NCBI GenBank assembly: GCA_016793305.1 | Contig: JAEUHU010000055.1 | Location: forward strand, 1 to 9,193 | Reading direction: 5' to 3' | Length of the DNA: 9,193 nucleotides | DNA from: Planctomycetota bacterium | GTDB taxonomy: Bacteria > Planctomycetota > UBA1135 > UBA2386 | Part shown: one piece after another, positions 1 through 7,268 of the stretch | How positions within the stretch are numbered: position 1 is the first letter of the stretch | How the letters are laid out: every line of letters starts with the position of its first letter | Program-made: the position numbers and the translations under genes | Notes under the pieces: model-generated | Databases searched by the model: none | What the model saw: only the letters and a program-made list of their open reading frames with translations | What the model was told of the DNA's origin: nothing

Positions 1-4
1 GACC

Positions 5-16
5 GGCCGTTCGGCC
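5..16. repeat. GGCCGTTCGGCC inverted repeat upstream of the ABC-F gene
   Basis: Only 27 bases precede the first gene. They hold a short near-palindrome, GGCCGTTCGGCC, ending 11 bases before the ATG. Eleven of these bases (GGCCGTTCGGC, 5-15) recur exactly at 1975-1985, just after the stop codon of the same gene. No Shine-Dalgarno-like purine run is seen before the ATG. The element may be part of a terminator or regulatory hairpin, or chance in GC-rich DNA. Confidence 0.2.
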
Positions 17-27
17 AGCATCCGCCG

Positions 28-1971
<1,944 letters not shown>

Positions 1972-1974
1972 GGG

Positions 1975-2013
1975 GGCCGTTCGGCTGGCCGCGGCGACCG
2001 TGCGCCGGCGCGG
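1975..2013. terminator. GC-rich hairpins in convergent gap (possible bidirectional terminator)
   Basis: The 43-bp gap between two convergent stop codons (1971 and 2015) holds several overlapping inverted repeats: GGCCGTTCGGCTGGCC (1975-1990), a stem CGGCG/CGCCG at 1992-1996 and 2003-2007 with a six-base loop, and the ten-base palindrome GCGCCGGCGC (2002-2011). No T-run follows on either strand, so this is not a classical intrinsic terminator. Termination here is inferred from position. Confidence 0.3.
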
Positions 2014-2014
2014 C

Positions 2015-3028
2015 TCACTTCGGCACGGTCGGCGGCACGAACGCGACGTTGCCGGTCAGCGATTCGAGGAACGCGACCAGCTGGTCGATCTCGGCGTCGC
2101 TGAGCTTCTTGTCCTGCAGTGTCGCGTCCTTCTGCGGGTTGGCGAGGCCGCCACTGGCCATCAGGCGCACGGCTTCCTTCAGGGTCGCGACGCTGCCGTC
2201 GTGGAAGTAGGGCGCGGTCTTGGCGATGTCGCGCAGCGTTGGCGTCTTGAACTGGCCGGTGCGGGCCGGGTCGTCGAAGGCGGCCTTGCCAGCGGCCCCG
2301 ACGTCGGGCTTCTCGGCGGCCATGCCGATGCCGACGTTGTGGAAGCCGCGGTTGGTGAACAGCGGCGGCAGGTGGCAGATCGAACAGCCGGCCTTGCCGA
2401 CGAACAGCTCGCGGCCGGCCTTGGCGGCGTCGCTCAGGGCGTCCTGCTGGCCGGCCTGGAAGCGGTCGTAGGCCGAGTCGCCGGTGCGCAGCTGGCGCAG
2501 GAACGACGCCAGCGCCTGGACGATGGTGGTCTCGCTCGGCGGGGCGCCGAACGCGGCCTGGAACGCCTTCTGGTACTCCGGCACGGTCGCCAGCCTGGCG
2601 GCGACCTCCTCGGGCTTGCCGCCGAGCTGGGCCTTCCACGCCGCACCCACGTTGCCTTCGAGCGACTTGGCGCGGCCGTCCCAGTAGAGGCGGTCGAGGT
2701 AGCCGACGTTGTGCATGGTCGGCGAGTTGCGCGTGTTGTCCTTGCCGTCGTCCTTCTTCGACACGGCCCCGCCGTCGGTGAACGCCTGCTCGGGGTAGTG
2801 GCAGCTGTTGCAGCCCATCGTGCCGGTGCCGGACAACCGTGCATCGAAGAACAGCTGCTTGCCGAGTTCGGCCTTCGCCATCGTCAGCGGGTTGTCCGGG
2901 TTGGTGACCAGCTCGACCGATTCGAGGCCGAGCGGGGCCTTCAAGGGATCGACCTTGGCCTGCGCGGCTTCCGACGAGCAGGCGGCGAACAGGGACAGCA
3001 GCAGCGACGACGACAGCAACCAGCGCAT
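2015..3028 (-). CDS. Di-heme cytochrome c peroxidase / MauG-family protein, probable lipoprotein
   Basis: This 337-residue exported protein has two c-type heme sites: CNSCH at residues 73-77 (DNA 2798-2812) and CSICH at 215-219 (DNA 2372-2386), the spacing expected for the bacterial di-heme peroxidase family. Other hallmarks are GKQLFFDARLSGTGTMGCNSCH with QAFTDG just after, RNSPTMHNVGYLDRLYWDGRAKSLE (about 100-124) and, near the C-terminus, FKTPTLRDIAKTAPYFHDGS (260-279), which carries the conserved late-heme environment. Length is normal for the family. Members reduce hydrogen peroxide in the periplasm with electrons from small cytochromes or cupredoxins; MauG relatives instead oxidise protein side chains, and sequence alone does not separate them here. 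The N-terminus has one Arg, a hydrophobic run and LFAAC with Cys17, a plausible lipobox (Phe at -3 is not ideal), followed by SSEAAQA, suggesting membrane anchoring. The start is supported by GGAG six bases upstream. A small exported protein gene lies 74 bp upstream on the same strand. Confidence 0.92.
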   Translation of the reverse strand: MRWLLSSSLLLSLFAACSSEAAQAKVDPLKAPLGLESVELVTNPDNPLTMAKAELGKQLFFDARLSGTGTMGCNSCHYPEQAFTDGGAVSKKDDGKDNTRNSPTMHNVGYLDRLYWDGRAKSLEGNVGAAWKAQLGGKPEEVAARLATVPEYQKAFQAAFGAPPSETTIVQALASFLRQLRTGDSAYDRFQAGQQDALSDAAKAGRELFVGKAGCSICHLPPLFTNRGFHNVGIGMAAEKPDVGAAGKAAFDDPARTGQFKTPTLRDIAKTAPYFHDGSVATLKEAVRLMASGGLANPQKDATLQDKKLSDAEIDQLVAFLESLTGNVAFVPPTVPK

Positions 3029-3034
3029 GGGGGA

Positions 3035-3038
3035 CTCC
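3035..3038 (-). promoter_or_regulatory. Shine-Dalgarno-like GGAG for the peroxidase gene
   Basis: On the minus strand GGAG is followed by six bases and the ATG at 3028. It is the clearest Shine-Dalgarno-like site in the window and supports this start codon. Most other starts here lack one. Confidence 0.5.
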
Positions 3039-3042
3039 GAAG

Positions 3043-3060
3043 GCGTAGGGATGGCTACGC
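3043..3060. repeat. Perfect 6-bp inverted repeat in the leader of the peroxidase gene
   Basis: GCGTAG (3043-3048) and CTACGC (3055-3060) form a perfect stem with a six-base loop. The element ends five bases upstream of the GGAG site on the minus strand. It could be a repressor or activator operator, or an mRNA hairpin affecting translation or read-through from the upstream gene. There is no T-run. Function is inferred from position only. Confidence 0.4.
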
Positions 3061-3102
3061 ATTGGAGCCCCGGTCGTCGCGCGGCGCCAGCCTCGGCTCT
3101 GG

Positions 3103-3657
3103 TCAGCGCAGGCGTCGGAGCTGCCGGATCACGCGCAGGTAGCGGCGGTCCCTGGTCAGCTCGTAGGCGATCTGCGCGTCGGCCAGCAGGTCGCCGTTCG
3201 GGGCGCCGCGCACGACGCCGACCACCGGGTCGAACACCGGCCCGTCGACGGCCGCAGGCGTGACCACGGCTTCGGTCGCACGACCGCCGCGGCGGGCGGC
3301 TGCTTCGAGGACCTGGATCTCGCGCGCCTTCTTGGCGGCCGACTGCTCGAGCTCACGCTCGCGGTCGGCGGCGGCGAGCTTCTCCTTGGCGTCGCGTTCG
3401 GCCTTCACGATCGCGTCGAGCGACAGCCCGTCCTTCTCGATCTTGTGCACCAGTTTCTTCGGCAGCAGCACTTCGCCGCCGACGATGCGCACGTGGTAGC
3501 CCTCGTCGCTCTCGGCGACCAGCACGCCTTCGACGACGTTGGGCGAACTGCCCTCGGTGGCCTGCTTGTCGGCCGCCGGATCGGACAGCCAGAACTTGTC
3601 GGCCTTCGCCGGGAGCGCGAACAACAAGGCACACGCAGTCAGGGGGAGGAATCGCAT
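3103..3657 (-). CDS. Exported small protein of unknown function with beta-rich N-domain and coiled coil
   Basis: This 184-residue product is not assigned to a named family. A signal peptide is clear: MRFLPLTACALLFALPAKA with probable cleavage after Ala19. A short beta-rich part follows (about 40-75): NVVEGVLVAESDEGYHVRI, then GGEVLLPKKLVHKIEK. Short exported proteins with a similar 'VEG..V.E...G..VR...GE...P...V..IEK' pattern are, from memory, frequent in planctomycetes, so a small SH3-like fold is plausible. Residues about 80-125 are highly charged (Lys, Glu, Arg, Ala) and probably form a coiled coil; the C-terminus is very basic (RDRRYLRVIRQLRRLR). No catalytic motif or heme site is seen. 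The ATG at 3657 is preferred over the in-frame GTG at 3741 because it places the signal peptide at the N-terminus and is preceded by GAAGG. The gene lies 74 bp upstream of the di-heme peroxidase gene on the same strand, so co-transcription is likely, and is divergent from the large cytochrome gene. Confidence 0.75.
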   Translation of the reverse strand: MRFLPLTACALLFALPAKADKFWLSDPAADKQATEGSSPNVVEGVLVAESDEGYHVRIVGGEVLLPKKLVHKIEKDGLSLDAIVKAERDAKEKLAAADRERELEQSAAKKAREIQVLEAAARRGGRATEAVVTPAAVDGPVFDPVVGVVRGAPNGDLLADAQIAYELTRDRRYLRVIRQLRRLR

Positions 3658-3752
3658 GCCTTCAGGGTAGCACGGCACGGGCCAGGTGGCGGGCCACGGT
3701 GACGGCTCCGCGATGGCAGGAACGGCTCGGGCCGGTGACACTGGCGCTTGCC
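3658..3752. promoter_or_regulatory. Divergent intergenic region with repeated GGGCC..GGTGAC motifs
   Basis: This 95-bp region separates two divergent genes and must hold at least one promoter for each. No convincing -35/-10 pair is visible. It has internal repeats: GGGCCACGGTGAC (3691-3703) and GGGCCGGTGAC (3729-3739), which differ by two inserted bases, and ACGGCTC at 3702-3708 and 3722-3728, exactly 20 bp apart. GCCA/TGGC elements at 3681-3696 can form alternative short hairpins. The repeats could be binding sites for a shared regulator. If translation of the large gene starts at GTG 3699 or GTG 3735, part of this region is coding. Confidence 0.4.
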
Positions 3753-6700
3753 ATGCACAAGCTCTTCGCCGGTCTCTGGATCCTCGGCTGTGTCTCCGCT
3801 CAGGATCCCGCCGCCGGCGAACCGTTGTGCGACGGGGCCTCGCTGCGCGGCTGGCGCGGTGACCCGACGATCTGGCGCGTGCAGGACGGGGCCATCACCG
3901 GCTCGTCGGTCGGCCAGCCGATCGCGGCGAACACGTTCCTCGTGCTCGACGGACGCGAGGTCGCCGACTTCGTGCTGACCGGCGAAGTGCGCCTCCTCGG
4001 TGCCAACAACAGCGGCGTGCAGTACCGCAGCCGCGAGTTGCCGGGGCCGGGCTTCCGGGTCGCCGGGCTGCAGTGCGACTGGCATCCGGAGCCGGAGTTC
4101 ACCGCGATGCTCTACGACGAACAGGGCGACGGCATCGTCGCGCGGGCCGGCACGGTGGTGGCCCGCCGCGACGACGGGGCAGAGGCGCTCGGTGCGATCG
4201 CGCGGCCGGTCGCACGCGACCTCGGCACGTGGCACCGGCTGCGCATCGTCGCGATGGGCTCGCTCTGCTGGCACGAGATCGACGGCGTGCCGGTGACCGC
4301 GATCGACGATCGCCGCACGAACGCGCCGCGCCGCGGCGTGCTGGCGTTGCAGGTGCACGCGGGGGCGCCGATGACGGTCGCCTTCCGCGACCTGCGGCTG
4401 CAGGAGTTCGCCGATCCCGAGGCGATGCAGCGCGCGGTGTCCGTGCCGCGCACGATCGCGGCGTGGCTCGCGGTCGCCGAACGCCCGGTGGCCCGCGACG
4501 CGGCGGTGCCCAAGTGGCTCTGGGATCGCAGTGCTGAGCCCGACGAGGAGGTGTTCTTCCGGCGCGTGTTCGAGCTGCCGGAGCAGGTGCACGAAGCGCG
4601 CCTCGTGCTCAGCTGCGACAACCACTGCCGCGTCTATGCGAACGGCGAGCTGCTCGGCCGCAGCGATGCGTGGGAGTCGCCGCTGCAGCTCGACGTGACC
4701 AAGCACCTTCGCCCGGGCCCGAACGTGCTCGCCGTGCACGCCTGGAACGACGGGGGACCGGCCGGCCTCGCGGCGCGTCTGTCGTGGCGCGAAGGTTCGA
4801 GCGACCGCGAACTGGTCACCGACGACAGCTGGCGCTGCAGCGACGACGATCCGGACGGCTGGCAGACGGCCACCTTCGCCGACGACCGCTGGCCGGCGGC
4901 GACGGTGCAGTTCCCGGTCGGGGGGCGGCGGGCGCCGTGGACCGGACAGGTCGGGCTCGACGCCTTCGCCGGGAGCAGCGATCCGTTCGCCCCGCAGCTT
5001 GCGGTGCCGGTGGCCGACATCGAAGCGACCGCGAGGACCGAGTCGGCGGCGCTGCCGATGCGCCAGCTGTTCGCCGTGCCGCGGCGGCTCGGCTCGTGGG
5101 TGTCGCTGGCCAAGGCCCCGAACGGGCAGCTCTACGCGGGCGCCCAGGGTGGCGGCCTCTATCGCATCACGCCAGCGACCGAGCTCGGCGAATCGACGAC
5201 GGTCGAGCGCGTGCCGGTGGAGCTCGGCGGGGCGCATTGCCTGCTGTGGGCGTTCGACGCGCTCTACGCGGTCGTCAACGAACGCGACCCGGGCCTCTAC
5301 CGGCTGCGCGACAGCGACGCCGACGGCATGCTGGACACGAAGGAGCTGTTGCAGGCCTTCGAAGGCAGCGGCGAGCACGGCCCGCACTCGGTCGTGGTGG
5401 CTCCCGACGCCGAGCACCTGCTGGTGGTCGCCGGCAACCAGACGAAGCTGCCGCCGCTGGCGAAGAGCCACGTGCGCACCGACTGGGCCGAGGACCGTCT
5501 GCTGCCGCGGCTCGACGACCCGAACCCGTACTGGGAAGGGCACTCGCCGCCCGGTGGCTGGGTGTGCCGGTGCGACCGAGACGGGAAGACGTTCGAACTG
5601 CTGTGCTGCGGGTTCCGCAATCCGTACGACCTCGTCGTGCTGCCCTCCGGCCAGGTGCTGACCTACGACTCCGACATGGAGTGGGACCTCGGCACGCCGT
5701 GGTACCGGCCGACGCGTGTGCTCGAAGTGCTCCCCGGCGTCGACTACGGCTGGCGCATCGGCAGCGCCAAGTGGCCAGCCGACTATCCCGAGTGCCCGCC
5801 GGCCTGGCAGGACATCGGCCCTGGTTCGCCGACCGGCATGGCGCGCTGTGGCGACGGCTTCGTGATGCTCGACTGGACGTTCGGGCTGCTCTACGCGCAG
5901 CAGGGAGCGTCGGTCGTGCCAGCACTGCGAGGGGCGCCGTGGCCCGTGGCCGACGTGGTCGACGGCTACGTCGTGAGTGGCGGCCGCGGCCTGCCGTCGC
6001 GCCTGCTGCAGATCGAGCCTGCGGTGTGGAACGAGCTGGCCAGCCGAGCCACCGTGCAGCCGCCGGAGCTGCGGGCCCGCACGACGAGCCTGCAGCTCGC
6101 CGAACTCGTGGCCCTCGCCCGGAGTGGCACCGCGGCCGACCTGCCGGCGCTGCTCGACCGTCTCGGTGGGATCGCGTTCGCTCCGCTGGCGCACGACGCG
6201 CGCATCGCCTGGCTGCGGGCCCACGCGCTGGGTCTGCTGCGACTCGGGCCGGCCACCGACGCGCAGCGTGCCGAGCTCGCCCAACGCCTGCTGCCGCTGT
6301 TCCCGAACGGCGACGAACGGGTCGACCAGGACCTTTGCGAACTGCTCGCCGTGCTCGACGCCCCGGGCCTGCTCGAGAAGGCGGTGCCAGCCCTCGCCGA
6401 GCTGCGACCGTCGCCGGTGCCCGGCTGGGCGCAGATCGCCACGGCCAAGGACGTCTATGGCGACCAGTATGGCGGCGTGATCACCGCGATGGCGCAGTCG
6501 ATGCCGCCGATCGGGCAGCTGGCGATTGCCGATGCGCTGCGCATCGTGCGGCACGGTTGGACGCTCGAGCAGCGGCGCACCTACTTCACGTTCCTGCAGC
6601 AGGCACGCACCAGGAAGGGCGGGGCCAGCTACGACGGCTACGTGAAGAAGATCGTCGAGGCCGCGTTCGCCACCTGCACGCCGGCGGAGCAGCGCGAGCT

Positions 6701-7253
6701 GGCGGAACTGGTGGGAGCGGCAGTGGCCGACGCGCCCCCGGTGGTGGCGGCACCGCCGCGCGGGCCCGGTCGCGACTGGCAGCTCGCAGACGCAGCGAAC
6801 GTGCTGGCGGGACTCGAGCGAGCCGATCGTGCGCGTGGCCACGAACTGTTCCACGCGGTCGGCTGTGCGCGCTGCCACTACTTCGCCGGCGAGGGCGGCA
6901 ACCACGGTCCGGACCTGACCAGCCTCGGCAACAAGTTCTCCGGCCGGGACGTGCTCGAGGCGATCCTGCAGCCGAGTGCGGTGATCAGCGACCAGTACCG
7001 GGGGCAGGTGTTGACCAGGCAGGACGGCAGCACGCTGTTCGGGTTCGTGCAGCGCACGTTCCACGGCGACGTCGAGGTCTACGCGGTGATGCCGGCGAGC
7101 GCGTCCGCGGAACTCGTGCGGGTGCCGGTGGCCGACGTGCAGCGGGTCGAGCCGGCCCCGTTGTCACCGATGCCGAGCGACCTCGTCGACGGGCTGTCGG
7201 CCGACGAACTGCGTGCGCTGCTCGGCTTCCTGCTCGGCCGCGGCGTTCGCTAG
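3753..7253 (+). CDS. Multidomain exported protein: DUF1080-like domain, beta-sandwich, PVC heme-binding propeller, cytochrome c
   Basis: This 1166-residue product (from the ATG) has these modules in order. (a) A signal peptide, residues 1-16, ending CVSA|Q; ILGC13 is an alternative weak lipobox. (b) About 24-220, a DUF1080/3-keto-disaccharide hydrolase-like domain: LCDGASLRGWRG, WRVQDGAITG, ADFVLTGEVR, NNSGVQYRSR and the closing MTVAFRDLRLQEF. (c) About 255-395, a beta-sandwich like the sugar-binding domains of glycoside hydrolases (FFRRVFELPEQV, YANGELLGRSDAW, GPNVLAVHAWNDGG). (d) About 435-760, the PVC-type propeller related to sorbosone/glucose dehydrogenases, with EHGPHSVVVAPD, GFRNPYDLVV, SDMEWDLGTPWYRPTRV, GVDYGWRIGSAKWP and a complete EF-hand-like loop at 520-531. 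(e) About 770-1010, a helical region. (f) A C-terminal cytochrome with CARCH (1038-1042, DNA 6864-6878), NHGPDLTSLGNKF, and Met1140 in LSPMPSDL as likely sixth ligand. Role inferred: periplasmic oxidation of a carbohydrate with electrons passed to the heme; substrate unknown. The segment after GSPTGM (695-740) seems shorter than usual for this propeller. GTG 3699 and GTG 3735 are alternative starts; the latter would lengthen the signal's hydrophobic core. Family calls are firm; the joint function is inference. Confidence 0.9.
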   Translation: MHKLFAGLWILGCVSAQDPAAGEPLCDGASLRGWRGDPTIWRVQDGAITGSSVGQPIAANTFLVLDGREVADFVLTGEVRLLGANNSGVQYRSRELPGPGFRVAGLQCDWHPEPEFTAMLYDEQGDGIVARAGTVVARRDDGAEALGAIARPVARDLGTWHRLRIVAMGSLCWHEIDGVPVTAIDDRRTNAPRRGVLALQVHAGAPMTVAFRDLRLQEFADPEAMQRAVSVPRTIAAWLAVAERPVARDAAVPKWLWDRSAEPDEEVFFRRVFELPEQVHEARLVLSCDNHCRVYANGELLGRSDAWESPLQLDVTKHLRPGPNVLAVHAWNDGGPAGLAARLSWREGSSDRELVTDDSWRCSDDDPDGWQTATFADDRWPAATVQFPVGGRRAPWTGQVGLDAFAGSSDPFAPQLAVPVADIEATARTESAALPMRQLFAVPRRLGSWVSLAKAPNGQLYAGAQGGGLYRITPATELGESTTVERVPVELGGAHCLLWAFDALYAVVNERDPGLYRLRDSDADGMLDTKELLQAFEGSGEHGPHSVVVAPDAEHLLVVAGNQTKLPPLAKSHVRTDWAEDRLLPRLDDPNPYWEGHSPPGGWVCRCDRDGKTFELLCCGFRNPYDLVVLPSGQVLTYDSDMEWDLGTPWYRPTRVLEVLPGVDYGWRIGSAKWPADYPECPPAWQDIGPGSPTGMARCGDGFVMLDWTFGLLYAQQGASVVPALRGAPWPVADVVDGYVVSGGRGLPSRLLQIEPAVWNELASRATVQPPELRARTTSLQLAELVALARSGTAADLPALLDRLGGIAFAPLAHDARIAWLRAHALGLLRLGPATDAQRAELAQRLLPLFPNGDERVDQDLCELLAVLDAPGLLEKAVPALAELRPSPVPGWAQIATAKDVYGDQYGGVITAMAQSMPPIGQLAIADALRIVRHGWTLEQRRTYFTFLQQARTRKGGASYDGYVKKIVEAAFATCTPAEQRELAELVGAAVADAPPVVAAPPRGPGRDWQLADAANVLAGLERADRARGHELFHAVGCARCHYFAGEGGNHGPDLTSLGNKFSGRDVLEAILQPSAVISDQYRGQVLTRQDGSTLFGFVQRTFHGDVEVYAVMPASASAELVRVPVADVQRVEPAPLSPMPSDLVDGLSADELRALLGFLLGRGVR
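5310..5345 (+). other. EF-hand-like calcium loop within the propeller
   Basis: Residues 520-531 read DSDADGMLDTKE. Asp at loop positions 1, 3, 5 and 9, Gly at 6, Leu at 8 and Glu at 12 match the canonical 12-residue calcium-binding loop exactly. Similar D.DGDG-type loops after an 'RLRD' strand are characteristic of this propeller family, so calcium probably stabilises the propeller rather than acting as a sensor. This is established pattern plus inference; binding is not shown. Confidence 0.65.
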
Positions 7254-7268
7254 GCAGGGGTCGCCGCG
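7239..7268. terminator. Hairpin centred on the overlapping stop codons (candidate bidirectional terminator)
   Basis: CGCGGCG (7239-7245) and CGCCGCG (7262-7268) form a perfect 7-bp GC stem with a 16-base loop. The midpoint, 7253.5, falls at the edge of the shared CTAG at 7250-7253. Beyond one mismatch (7238/7269) three more pairs, including one G-U, extend the stem. There is no T-run. As there is no intergenic space, any terminator for the two genes must lie within coding sequence; this is the best candidate seen. Confidence 0.35.

Noticed and set aside
3658..3741. N-terminal extension of the small exported protein from GTG 3741
   Set aside because: It would bury the signal peptide 28 residues inside the protein. 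The ATG at 3657 places it at the N-terminus and has GAAGG upstream.
3699..3752. N-terminal extension of the large cytochrome protein from GTG 3699
   Set aside because: The added residues (MTAPRWQERLGP...) precede the hydrophobic signal and are not signal-like. The ATG at 3753 is preferred, though GTG 3735 remains possible.
3639..7064. Very long antisense open frame (1141 codons) opposite the large cytochrome gene
   Set aside because: It is the mirror of a strongly supported gene in GC-rich DNA, where stop codons are rare in other frames. Its translation is dominated by Arg, His, Ala and Gly with no recognisable domain or signal, whereas the plus strand encodes several clear domains.
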